From positions 1 to 20,622 of the forward strand of contig CAYJEQ010000047.1 of assembly GCA_964369235.1 (NCBI GenBank): a DNA stretch of 20,622 bases. Reading direction: 5' to 3'. The position numbers were made by a program, and so were the translations under genes. Every line of letters begins with the position of its first letter. Within the stretch, counting starts at the first letter, position 1. The notes beneath the pieces were generated by a model. It saw nothing but the letters and a program-made list of their open reading frames with translations. It was not told the DNA's origin and did not search any database. Shown here piece by piece: positions 7,888 to 15,651 of this stretch. This stretch comes from CAYJEQ01 sp964369235. GTDB lineage: Bacteria > Bacillota > Clostridia > Oscillospirales > Ruminococcaceae.

Positions 7888-9528
7888 TTATTTTTCGCAA
7901 TCATCCATTACTGTGTCATAGAATTTATGACCACCCGAAAGATTATAAACCTCTGTAAAACCATTACATTTTAAGATATTCTGAGCTGCATTACCAGTTG
8001 TACCTTTGTTACAGTAGGTGATTGTAGCTTTGTTTTTATCTAAGGATTTCATATCTTCTCTTAGGCTACCATGAGGCATGTTTACTGCCTTTGGCAGATG
8101 GCCTTTCTTAGTATAATCCCCTTGAGATCTTGCATCTACAATCTGCACCTCACCTAAATCTTTAATCTGATTTGCTGTGATTAGTGGTGTGTTTTTATTT
8201 ATAGCATTATCCAGTATCATACCTGTGTAATGTACAGGATCTTTTGTGGTAGAGAATGGAGGTGCATAGGCTAAATCCAGATGGAATAGCTCATCTACAG
8301 TTGCCTTATAAGTAATTAATGTTGCAAATACATCTATACGCTTATCTACTCCAGCTTCTCCCACTATCTGTACACCAAGAAGTCTACCACTGTCTTTGTC
8401 AGCAACAGCCTTGATGATCATCTCTTTGCCACCCATATATTCTGGCTTATCTGGCTTAATATTATGACATATCTGAATATTATATCCTAGCTCTACAGCA
8501 TCTTTTTCACTAAGTCCTGTTGAGGCTACTGCTATGTCAAATATCTTAAATATACCTGTGCTAAGGTTTCCTCGGTAATCCATCTTGCCACTTGTTACAC
8601 AGTCACCAGCAATACGACCTGTTTTGTTAGCTGTGCTCCCCAGTGGACGGTATACGGCTCTGCCACTTACTGCACAATAGGTTTCAATACAATCTCCACA
8701 ACTGTAGATATCCTTAACAGATGTTTTCATGTACTCATCTACCTTAATAGCTCCTGTAATACCTAGCTCCACACCTGCATCAGCTGCTAGTGTAACATTA
8801 GGTCTTACACCTGTTGCCATTATAACCATATCTGCTTCCAGTTCATCACCATTAGATAGTATTACACTTGCTGTGTTAATCTGTGAGATAGCTGTAGATT
8901 TAATAATATTTACTGATTTTTTCTTTAACTGTGTTTCAAGGTATATGGATATATCTTCATCAAGATTAGGTGTGATTTTGCTCGCTAATTCCACTATAGT
9001 TACATCTATGTTTTGGTGGGCTAGGTTTTCTAGCACCTCAAAACCTATAAATCCTGTACCAGCTATTACTGCTTTCTTAGGGCTATTATTCTTTATAAAA
9101 TCCTTAATAGCTACTGCATCATGGATATTTCTTAAAAAGAATACATTATTATTATTTATCCCACCAATATTAGGTTTAAATGCTGTTGCACCAGTTGCTA
9201 CAATTAGCTTATCATAGCTATCGGTAAAAATCTCCCCTGTAAGAAGATTTTTAACATCTATTTCTTTTTTTGCAGAGTCAATTTTTAGCACTTCATGGCC
9301 TGTATTAACTGCCACATTGTATTTTTTCTTAAAGAAAGCTGGATCTCTTGGGGTTAAGCTATCTACTTCTTTAATCTCATCACCAATAAAATATGGCATT
9401 CCACAGCCTGAATAGGATATAAATGTATCCTTTTCATATACTACTATTTCTGCTTGGTCGTTGTTTCTTCTTGCTTTTGCTGCTGCAGATGTTCCTGCTG
9501 CTACTGCACCTATAATGATTATTCTCAT
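7888..9528 (-). CDS. cdr: CoA-disulfide reductase with C-terminal rhodanese domain
   Basis: The protein has 546 residues from ATG 9528, with AAAGGA 6 nt upstream. A TTG 24 bases earlier is in frame but adds non-family residues. The N-terminus has the FAD-binding motif (MRIIIIGAVAAGTSAAAKAR) and the single redox cysteine Cys42 in SYSGCGMPY, typical of CoA-disulfide/persulfide reductases. An NAD(P)H domain follows (AVIAGTGFIGFEVLENL), then the FAD motif YSCGDCIET and a dimerisation domain. The C-terminal rhodanese domain starts at about residue 455 and has a putative active Cys506 in TYCNKGTTG. Such fusions reduce CoA disulfide or CoA persulfide and polysulfide with NAD(P)H. The preceding arsR on the same strand probably controls it. 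NADH oxidase or polysulfide reductase activity is possible. Confidence 0.88.
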   Translation of the reverse strand: MRIIIIGAVAAGTSAAAKARRNNDQAEIVVYEKDTFISYSGCGMPYFIGDEIKEVDSLTPRDPAFFKKKYNVAVNTGHEVLKIDSAKKEIDVKNLLTGEIFTDSYDKLIVATGATAFKPNIGGINNNNVFFLRNIHDAVAIKDFIKNNSPKKAVIAGTGFIGFEVLENLAHQNIDVTIVELASKITPNLDEDISIYLETQLKKKSVNIIKSTAISQINTASVILSNGDELEADMVIMATGVRPNVTLAADAGVELGITGAIKVDEYMKTSVKDIYSCGDCIETYCAVSGRAVYRPLGSTANKTGRIAGDCVTSGKMDYRGNLSTGIFKIFDIAVASTGLSEKDAVELGYNIQICHNIKPDKPEYMGGKEMIIKAVADKDSGRLLGVQIVGEAGVDKRIDVFATLITYKATVDELFHLDLAYAPPFSTTKDPVHYTGMILDNAINKNTPLITANQIKDLGEVQIVDARSQGDYTKKGHLPKAVNMPHGSLREDMKSLDKNKATITYCNKGTTGNAAQNILKCNGFTEVYNLSGGHKFYDTVMDDCEK

Positions 9529-9679
9529 GGTAATTCCTTTCTTGTAAGCCAATGCTTTAGGGGATTTTCTAGGATAAAGTCTATAAGTAGATTTACATTA
9601 GAAATTTGACTTATCTTTGGTTAAACCCTTAAAACCTCTCTTTGGGAAATTCATCTAGATAGCTAATTTAATTAGTATC

Positions 9680-9979
9680 TTAACAACTTTTAGGGGTCTG
9701 TAATGGCGACACTGAGGTCATCATTTTAAGGGCATTAATTGCCTGTTCTCTCCCTGGGCCACTAATAGAATAATGTGTCCATTTACCATCTCTACGGCCC
9801 ATTACTATTCCACCCTCTACTAGTACCTTCATATGATGGGATAGGGTGGACTGTGGTATGCTAAGTTCTTCCTGCATAACACATGAACACATCTCTCCAT
9901 ATTGTAGTAGCTTTAATATCTCTAGTCTTTTCACATCGGATAAAGCCTTAAATATCTTAGCAGTATTATTTAAATCCAT
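9680..9979 (-). CDS. ArsR-family winged-helix repressor
   Basis: The protein has 99 residues from ATG 9979; a TTG at 9985 is in frame and has better spacing (8 nt) to the AGGA box, so the start is uncertain by two codons. The winged-helix core is clear: FKALSDVKRLEILKLLQYGE, then the recognition helix IPQSTLSHHMKVLVEGGIV and the wing RRDGKWTHYSI. Cys31 and Cys33 (MCSCVMQ) occupy the position of the metal- or thiol-sensing CxC of ArsR proteins, and Cys99 is the last residue. The family represses its own operon until the effector binds. With the CoA-disulfide reductase gene downstream on the same strand and no terminator between, the likely effector is a persulfide, thiol stress or a metalloid; this is inference. 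Confidence 0.88.
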   Translation of the reverse strand: MDLNNTAKIFKALSDVKRLEILKLLQYGEMCSCVMQEELSIPQSTLSHHMKVLVEGGIVMGRRDGKWTHYSISGPGREQAINALKMMTSVSPLQTPKSC

Positions 9980-9985
9980 ATACAA

Positions 9986-10365
9986 ATACCCATTCCTTTC
10001 CTTTAGTTTTGTGTTATTTTCTCATAGTTAAGACCATGCCTTTTTCTAATTTGAAAATTTATTTTGTTATAATCACCACAAAACACAAAACCCATGTTTG
10101 AAACTTTGTTTCAAACTAGCTCTTTTTTTAATTTATCTTTTATATTATTTAACCTATGTTTTGTCAAATCCATTTTTCTCGATATATACATAATAAACTA
10201 AAATTATTCCCTTGTCAATAGAATTTATAAAACTAAGATGGACTTATCTATTCATGACAACTCCATCTAATTTTTTTAATATACTTCTTTATGAATATTT
10301 CCTAGAAAATAAATAAGACTATAGCATCTGTTAAGTACCCTAACTAGTAATTTAAATCTACATTA
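9986..10365. other. Intergenic region upstream of arsR
   Basis: This is a 380-base AT-rich gap. Apart from the inverted repeat at 10096-10116, I see no convincing gene. A TATAAC-like -10 on the minus strand near 10060-10070 lacks a matching -35. No clear terminator for the upstream hydrogenase-GGDEF gene was found here. Confidence 0.5.
10096..10116. promoter_or_regulatory. Perfect inverted repeat, candidate operator or hairpin
   Basis: GTTTGAAA and TTTCAAAC form 8-bp perfect arms around a 5-nt centre, about 115 bases upstream of arsR. On the + strand a T-run follows five bases after the arm, so it might act as a terminator in that direction, but no + strand gene precedes it. An operator for the arsR-cdr unit is the alternative. 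Confidence 0.4.
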
Positions 10366-12102
10366 TTAATAACTACGCCTATTTCGTCCCACTGATTTAT
10401 AGTATTCTTCCTTAGCTCGGTACATTTCTTGATCGGCTATATTCATCTTATGCTCTAAATCCATACTAGAGTAACTAATGGCACTACCTACAGACACTAT
10501 AAGCTTGTCCTCTGACTTAAACATAATATCAAGAATATTTAGCATCTTAGTAAATTCTTCGCTATTTGTATTATCCTGTAGTACCACAAATTCGTCCCCA
10601 CCTACACGATAGACCTTCTCATAGAAAACCTTGCTTAGTATATTGGCACAACTAATAATCAAAGTATCACCATAACTATGCCCATAGGTATCATTTGCTT
10701 CTTTTAAACCATTAATATCAATGTAAACTATACCAACAAATCCTGTGTGGTTTTTAGATAATCTCTTTAGTGCTAGGTTAAAGCTATACCTATTGTTTAA
10801 TGTGGTTAAATCATCATATAGACTCAGCTTTTTAAATTTATTTAATAGATAGTGTTTGCAGTTATTCTTATCATTAGAGCCAATGGCAAGATCATAGGCA
10901 AAATCATTACAGTTACCATATCCACAAGAAAAACAGTTTACATTTCTATCTTCATAGGTAATCTTCCCCAGTGATAGAAAGGCTTGTTCTAAGTCTACAG
11001 TTTCGTCCTTTTTGTAATCTACGCTTCGGTCGGTATAGCCTCGCAAAAAGTCATTTAAATCAAAGCTATCATCAAAGTGCTTCATAAGTTTATGGGTATT
11101 TTCTTTGGTTATCTTTGATTTAGCTTTATTTAGCTGATAATCTATTTCGTTTTGTCTAACATCTTTATTAGCACCAGTGCCAAAATTACATCCTTGCTGA
11201 CAGTTTAGAGCATCTATAATAAGTGGTACAGCCTTACCCTCAGCCAAATCCTCTATATACTCATTAAAATAGTTATCAATATTATGTATACCCTCTATAT
11301 GCTTAATCCATACATCTTCTCCTAGATGGTATTTTATATTTTCGCTTAAACCACCTGGACGAGGAAATGTAAAACCAATAGATCCCTCCATACTATCAAA
11401 AGTACTGCTATTATAACTAGTTAAGTCTATATTCTTTTTATTTATATAATCAGCAAGTTTTTTAAAGGTAACATTATACTCTAACACCTTTTTTGTTTGT
11501 GTGCTAGAACATTCTCGCTTTTTCCCTATACAGGGTGATAGAAACATTATTTTATCAGTAACTCCGAGATATTTCTTAAGATATATCCCCAAACATGCCA
11601 CAGGGCTGTGTACAGGAGATAATTTAGATATTAGCTCTGCTTTGTACTTTTCTATATAGCTAACTACTACTGGACAGGGTTGGGCTATAATGCTGGTAAG
11701 ATTCTTTTTCTCTATAGCACGCAAATGCCCCCATACGCATATATCTGCTCCCAATGAAACATCATATATTTTATTTACACCAATGCTTTTTAGGTAACCT
11801 ATTAAATTCCCTATATCTTTAAAATGGAACTTAGCCGAAGGTGCTATAACCACCGATATCTGTTCACCAGCTTCTAAATCCTTAAAAAATCTATCCATAT
11901 CATCAAAATACCCTCTAGCACCATGATCACAAATTTCGATACACTCACCACAGGATATACAAAACCCATGCTTAATAAAGACCTTTCCATCATCTGCCTC
12001 AAAAAAAGCCTCATTTGCCCCTGTAGGACATTTAAATATACATTTATTACATCCAGCACAATCGCTCTCATTAGTTACCACATAACTAATCTGTTCAGCC
12101 AT
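10366..12102 (-). CDS. Hydrogenase-like Fe-S sensor fused to GGDEF diguanylate cyclase
   Basis: The protein has 578 residues from ATG 12102 with a weak GGTGA upstream. A 2x[4Fe-4S] ferredoxin domain comes first (Cys15, 18, 21, 25 and 48, 51, 54, 58). An [FeFe]-hydrogenase H-cluster domain follows (about 80-315), in which the four ligand cysteines appear kept: Cys143 in QPCPVVV, Cys191 in LSPCIGKKRE, and Cys301 and Cys305 in NCQQGCNFGTG. The usual proton-relay cysteine next to the first ligand is proline (Pro142), and the usual SPxxM methionine is Cys170. A third Fe-S motif (Cys390, 393, 398, 415) leads into a GGDEF domain (about 425-578) with RVGGDEF intact and no RxxD inhibition site. No membrane segment is seen. 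It resembles sensory (HydS-type) hydrogenase proteins, probably coupling H2 or redox state to c-di-GMP synthesis. Confidence 0.85.
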   Translation of the reverse strand: MAEQISYVVTNESDCAGCNKCIFKCPTGANEAFFEADDGKVFIKHGFCISCGECIEICDHGARGYFDDMDRFFKDLEAGEQISVVIAPSAKFHFKDIGNLIGYLKSIGVNKIYDVSLGADICVWGHLRAIEKKNLTSIIAQPCPVVVSYIEKYKAELISKLSPVHSPVACLGIYLKKYLGVTDKIMFLSPCIGKKRECSSTQTKKVLEYNVTFKKLADYINKKNIDLTSYNSSTFDSMEGSIGFTFPRPGGLSENIKYHLGEDVWIKHIEGIHNIDNYFNEYIEDLAEGKAVPLIIDALNCQQGCNFGTGANKDVRQNEIDYQLNKAKSKITKENTHKLMKHFDDSFDLNDFLRGYTDRSVDYKKDETVDLEQAFLSLGKITYEDRNVNCFSCGYGNCNDFAYDLAIGSNDKNNCKHYLLNKFKKLSLYDDLTTLNNRYSFNLALKRLSKNHTGFVGIVYIDINGLKEANDTYGHSYGDTLIISCANILSKVFYEKVYRVGGDEFVVLQDNTNSEEFTKMLNILDIMFKSEDKLIVSVGSAISYSSMDLEHKMNIADQEMYRAKEEYYKSVGRNRRSY

Positions 12103-12153
12103 AATATTCACCACATTTATATTGATATTTAATCTACAAACCCATATATTCTA

Positions 12154-12182
12154 ATTATACGATTTATAGATTATAATGTCAA
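12154..12182 (-). promoter_or_regulatory. Perfect consensus promoter for the hydrogenase-GGDEF gene
   Basis: On the minus strand TTGACA (12182-12177), a 17-nt spacer and TATAAT (12159-12154) match the housekeeping sigma consensus exactly. It lies about 50 bases before the start codon, so the sensor is expected to be made constitutively. Confidence 0.8.
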
Positions 12183-12291
12183 TTTATTACTGTATTTTAT
12201 CTTAAAATATTGAGTGTTTAATATCAATAAAGATTAACCATTATTTACTTATTTAAGCCCAGCAATTAATATAGGCTCTATAATAAATGTT

Positions 12292-12331
12292 GGGGCAGTC
12301 GCCAATGGTTTTTACCATCTGCAACTGCCCC
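12292..12331 (-). terminator. Hairpin after ptsH
   Basis: GGGGCAGT and ACTGCCCC form perfect outer arms of a 40-nt hairpin that also holds an inner ATGGT/ACCAT stem. It is 38 bases past the ptsH stop. The T-run is poor on the minus strand (AACATTTATT) and better on the + strand, so the direction is not certain. Confidence 0.55.
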
Positions 12332-12369
12332 TTTTAATTGTTGGATTAAATTGTTCTACTTAATTAAAA

Positions 12370-12633
12370 TTACTCAGCAAAGCCAGATTCAACTAGTTTA
12401 ACTAGGCTATCTACAGCTTGCTCTTCATCAACACCGTCAGCGATAATTTTAATAACTGTATCACCAACGATACCTAGAGATAGTACACCTAGTAAGCTTT
12501 TTGCGTTAACTCTACGCTCGTCCTTTTCAACCCAAATAGAGGATTTGAACTCATTGGATTTCTGGATAAAGAATGTAGCTGGGCGTGCGTGAAGGCCTAC
12601 CTGATTTTTTACTGCAACTTCTTTTACATACAT
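12370..12633 (-). CDS. ptsH: HPr phosphocarrier protein
   Basis: The protein has 87 residues, the standard HPr length. The phosphorylation site His15 is in GLHARPAT, and the regulatory Ser46 is in NAKSLLGVLSLGI, which HPr kinase would phosphorylate in Firmicutes. HPr relays phosphate from enzyme I to sugar-specific EIIA proteins, and Ser-phosphorylated HPr is the CcpA corepressor. AGGAG lies 9 nt before the ATG. It stands alone with its own promoter and no ptsI beside it, as is common in Clostridia. Because both sites are present it is HPr and not Crh. Confidence 0.95.
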   Translation of the reverse strand: MYVKEVAVKNQVGLHARPATFFIQKSNEFKSSIWVEKDERRVNAKSLLGVLSLGIVGDTVIKIIADGVDEEQAVDSLVKLVESGFAE

Positions 12634-12703
12634 AGTATTACTCTCCTACTCAATTATAATCATATACCTATTTACAAATAGTCATAAACTACTTTATATA
12701 CCT

Positions 12704-12731
12704 ATTATAACATATGTATCATTAAGGTCAA
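12704..12731 (-). promoter_or_regulatory. Promoter for ptsH
   Basis: On the minus strand TTGACC (12731-12726), a 16-nt spacer and TATAAT (12709-12704) lie about 70 bases before the ptsH start codon. Confidence 0.7.
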
Positions 12732-12886
12732 TCTAAAGTATATGGATTTGACTTAGTATCTTGCTATTTTCTGCTAGTTTTATAATATTTACACTAAAAC
12801 TATGCACATGATTGTAGATAATGCACATTAATTTTCCACCATTATATTAACAATAATCTAATTAGTTAAATTTTTCTGTAGCTTAC

Positions 12887-13630
12887 CTATATAAAACTAA
12901 ATATACCTGTGTCTACTACTAGGTGATATCCTATAGGTATAAGAAGTGCTGGTAGGATATTTGCTGTTTTAATCTTTAGATTAAATAGGAAGTTTAGGCC
13001 TATGGTAGCTACCATAGCATAACCTACCATAGTAACAGAACTAAGAGTTTCTCCCTGTAGTATTGGTGATAACCAACCAGCACATAGGGATATTGCCCCT
13101 TGATAGAGAAACACAGGTATTGCAGAAAAGGCAACACCTATTCCTAGAGATGAGGCAAGTATTATAGACATTACAAAGTCTAAGGTGCTTTTTACAAATA
13201 AAACACTGCTATCCCCTGTCAGCCCATCATTAAGTGAACCTATTATAGCCATAGCCCCTATAGCAAATATTAAAGTTGCCGATACCAGTCCTTTAGAAAA
13301 ACCTTCTGCACCTAGTTTGGATTCGATTATATCTCCACCCCTATTGGCTAATCGGTCAATATCTATTATCTCACCAATAGCTGTTCCAACTACTAAGCTA
13401 ATTAGCAGTAGTAACCCTCCTGTTTCCTGTAGTTTTCCTGTAGTCATATCCACCGAAAACATTGAGGTAATTATGCCATTTCCCGAGATTACTAAAACTG
13501 ATAATCCCTGTACTGCTATTATAGAGGTTTTAATTTTTTCTGGAATTCCATTTTTAATAAATAAACCTATTATGCCACCTAATACAATTGCTACTGCATT
13601 TACTATAGTACCTGTCATTGTTATTGCCAT
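12887..13630 (-). CDS. DUF554 family membrane protein
   Basis: About 247 residues with many hydrophobic segments. The N-terminus MTGTIVNAVAIVLGGIIG and the later GLNDGLTGDSS-like loop (SLNDGLTGDSSVLFVKS) are typical of DUF554 (YdfK/YqgA-type) integral membrane proteins, whose transport substrate is unknown. Three starts are possible: 13669, which adds 13 unlikely residues; 13630, with AGGA 6 nt upstream; and 13618, which matches the usual family N-terminus but has a 12-nt spacer. I prefer 13630 on spacing. The gene lies 49 bases after trmD on the same strand and is probably co-transcribed, though it is not part of the usual trmD operon. Confidence 0.82.
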   Translation of the reverse strand: MAITMTGTIVNAVAIVLGGIIGLFIKNGIPEKIKTSIIAVQGLSVLVISGNGIITSMFSVDMTTGKLQETGGLLLLISLVVGTAIGEIIDIDRLANRGGDIIESKLGAEGFSKGLVSATLIFAIGAMAIIGSLNDGLTGDSSVLFVKSTLDFVMSIILASSLGIGVAFSAIPVFLYQGAISLCAGWLSPILQGETLSSVTMVGYAMVATIGLNFLFNLKIKTANILPALLIPIGYHLVVDTGIFSFI

Positions 13631-13679
13631 TCCTTTTCCTAAGTTTATAGTGGTTGTATGGTTTAGCAAAGGATAAGTT

Positions 13680-14420
13680 CTAACCCTTTGCTATGTTATC
13701 TAGTGAGTTTAGGTATTTTATATCTTCCTTTGTCAGTGGGAATTTCTCTAACATATCTGGACGGCGCTCTTTGGTAATGTCTAGGGACTTCTCCCTTCTC
13801 CATCTGTCTATATTAGCATGATGCCCACTTAGTAGCACCTGTGGCACCTCTCTGCCCTTCCACACTGCTGGACGGGTGTAGTGAGGATACTCTAACAAGC
13901 CACTGTGATGACTCTCGTCAGTAAAGCATACACTGTCAGAAAGTACACCTTCACATAATCTTCCTACAGCATCAACTAATACCAGTGCGCCTAGTTCTCC
14001 ACCAGTTAGCACATAGTCACCAATACTTATCTCTGCATCAACAATCTCGTCAATTAGCCTTTGATCTACACCCTCATAATGACCACATATAATACAGATA
14101 TTATCCATCTCAGCTAAAGAAATAGCTAAAGACTGGGTAAGCACCTTGCCTTTAGGGGACATGTATATGGTGTAGGGCTTACTGCCGATTTCCTCACATA
14201 AAGCCGTAAAACAGCTATATATTGGCTCAGCTTGCATAAGCATACCCATACCACCACCATAGGGTGTGTCGTCTACTCGTCGGTGCTTATCGGTAGAATA
14301 CTCTCGAATATTATGACAGTTAACCTGTAGCTTCTCTGCCTTAATAGCTCTTCCAATAATACTCTCACCTACTACCTGCTGACACATCTCAGGAAATAGA
14401 GTCAGTATATCAATCCTCAT
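13680..14420 (-). CDS. trmD: tRNA (guanine37-N1)-methyltransferase
   Basis: The protein has 246 residues from ATG 14420; a TTG one codon earlier is less likely. It uses S-adenosylmethionine to methylate G37 next to the anticodon, preventing +1 frameshifting. Motifs seen: MRIDILTLFPEM at the N-terminus, the GGGMGMLMQ loop, GHYEGVDQR, and the knot segment IGDYVLTGGELGALVLVDA, then the DESHHSGLLEYPHYTRP stretch. The start overlaps the end of rimM by 11 bases, with GAGGGA inside rimM as its binding site, so translation is coupled. The order rimM-trmD is standard. Confidence 0.97.
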   Translation of the reverse strand: MRIDILTLFPEMCQQVVGESIIGRAIKAEKLQVNCHNIREYSTDKHRRVDDTPYGGGMGMLMQAEPIYSCFTALCEEIGSKPYTIYMSPKGKVLTQSLAISLAEMDNICIICGHYEGVDQRLIDEIVDAEISIGDYVLTGGELGALVLVDAVGRLCEGVLSDSVCFTDESHHSGLLEYPHYTRPAVWKGREVPQVLLSGHHANIDRWRREKSLDITKERRPDMLEKFPLTKEDIKYLNSLDNIAKG

Positions 14421-14922
14421 CAAAAAGTCCCTCTAGTGGCTTTATCTTCATAAATCCTTCATCAAGATTTGTTTCAATAATAACCTGTGGAATAGCAGGA
14501 ATCAGTCTTAACTTGCCTGTTTGGTCGGTAATGTGATAAACATCATTAGCCCCTGTTTTACTAACATCACTGAGTGTGCCATAGCTAACACCGCTATCCA
14601 CATCAACTACATCAAGACCTACAAGATCCTGTATGAAAAAGTCACCTTCATCTAGTTCTATATCATCACGATTAGCATATAAAATCTTACCACGATAGCT
14701 ATTTGCCTTATCCATAGTGTCTATACCATCTAGAAATAGCAGTGCCATAGCTTTGTTTAAACGTGAGGATTTAACCTTAATAGGTGTTTCCCCCTTATCA
14801 AAATATAGCATGTCAAAATCCAGTATAAATTCTGGCTGGTCTGCCCATACCTGTACTTTTAGCTCGCCTTTTATTCCATGGGTGGATACTATTTTCCCAC
14901 ATTCTAAAAACTGTTTTTTCAT
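14410..14922 (-). CDS. rimM: Ribosome maturation factor RimM
   Basis: About 170 residues. RimM binds S19 and helps the 30S head mature. The N-terminal RimM domain has CGKIVSTHGIKGELKV, and the C-terminal PRC-barrel region has FFIQDLVGLDVVD and a conserved end (LRLIPAIPQVIIETNLDEG). An in-frame ATG at 14934 lies immediately after the AAGGA box and cannot use it, so the ATG at 14922 with a 12-nt spacer is preferred and fits family length. A terminator separates it from khpA upstream, so rimM-trmD may have its own promoter in 14935-15050; I saw only weak candidates. A small hairpin (GCCTTA/TAAGGC) lies at 14981-14997. Confidence 0.92.
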   Translation of the reverse strand: MKKQFLECGKIVSTHGIKGELKVQVWADQPEFILDFDMLYFDKGETPIKVKSSRLNKAMALLFLDGIDTMDKANSYRGKILYANRDDIELDEGDFFIQDLVGLDVVDVDSGVSYGTLSDVSKTGANDVYHITDQTGKLRLIPAIPQVIIETNLDEGFMKIKPLEGLFDED

Positions 14923-15052
14923 TAAAATGTTCATTCCTTTCTACATCTTATTAACCAAATGTTAATCTGAGTTTTAAATCGCCTTATGATTTAAGGCATA
15001 TATAGTAAGGGATACCCCTTTTTCACTCTTTAAATAGGCTATATAAGGCAAA

Positions 15053-15071
15053 AAGCCGCTTAAAAAGCGGC
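15053..15071 (-). terminator. Intrinsic terminator after khpA
   Basis: On the minus strand GCCGCTT-TTT-AAGCGGC (15071-15055) is a perfect 7-bp G/C-rich stem followed by TTTTT. It is 20 bases after the khpA stop and would end or attenuate the ylxM-ffh-rpsP-khpA transcript before rimM. Confidence 0.85.
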
Positions 15072-15090
15072 AATCAGCAAATATTAGCTT

Positions 15091-15321
15091 TTAGTCAATT
15101 TCTACAGCTACTTTTTCATGTTCTGTATTAGCAGATCTTACAACGGTTCTAATTGCCTTAGCAATTTTACCCTGTTTACCGATAACACATCCCATGTCTT
15201 CTTGAGCAACATGAAGATGGTACACTACTGTGCCTTCAGCTGTTGGCTCATCCACTGTCACCTGAACAGCGTCCTTGTCATTTACAAGGCCTTTAGCGAT
15301 TGCAGTAATTAGTTCTTTCAT
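15091..15321 (-). CDS. khpA: KH-domain RNA-binding protein KhpA
   Basis: The protein has 76 residues, a single KH domain. The RNA-contacting GxxG loop is GKQG in DMGCVIGKQGKIAKAIRTVV. In Firmicutes KhpA pairs with KhpB (Jag/EloR) and affects cell division and RNA turnover. Its place between rpsP and rimM is the conserved one (YlqC in Bacillus subtilis). AGGAG lies 9 nt before the ATG, and the gene begins 25 bases after rpsP. Confidence 0.95.
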   Translation of the reverse strand: MKELITAIAKGLVNDKDAVQVTVDEPTAEGTVVYHLHVAQEDMGCVIGKQGKIAKAIRTVVRSANTEHEKVAVEID

Positions 15322-15346
15322 TGCTTTAATCTCCTGTCTTTAGTGA

Positions 15347-15589
15347 TTAAAGAACATTGTTAGCTTTTAGAAGATTTCTTACTGTGTCTGTTGGTTGAGC
15401 ACCGTTAGAAATCCATTTTTTTGCCTTTTCAGCGTCGATCTGTACTACTGCTGGTTCCTTAGTAGGATCATAGTAGCCAATTTCTTCGATGAATCTGCCA
15501 TCTCTTGGATAACGAGAGTCTGCAACAACAACACGGTAGAATGGAGCTTTCTTAGCACCTAGACGACGTAGTCTTATTTTAACAGCCAT
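15347..15589 (-). CDS. rpsP: 30S ribosomal protein S16
   Basis: The protein has 80 residues and opens with MAVKIRLRRLGAKKAPFYRV, the S16 signature, followed by ADSRYPRDGRFIEEIGYYDP. S16 stabilises the 30S body during assembly. A very strong AGGAGGTGA site lies 6 nt before the ATG, in keeping with a highly expressed ribosomal gene. It follows ffh by 62 bases. Confidence 0.98.
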   Translation of the reverse strand: MAVKIRLRRLGAKKAPFYRVVVADSRYPRDGRFIEEIGYYDPTKEPAVVQIDAEKAKKWISNGAQPTDTVRNLLKANNVL

Positions 15590-15651
15590 TAACTGTCACC
15601 TCCTGTAAAATTATTATTTATTTTTTCACCCTAAAGGGTTGAAAACGATTA

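Noticed and set aside
8729..9217. Long + strand reading frame opposite the CoA-disulfide reductase gene
   Set aside because: It is antisense to a gene with clear domains, with no independent start signal.
13185..13676. Long + strand reading frame (163 codons) opposite the DUF554 gene
   Set aside because: It is antisense to a well-supported membrane protein gene, and its composition is typical of a shadow frame.
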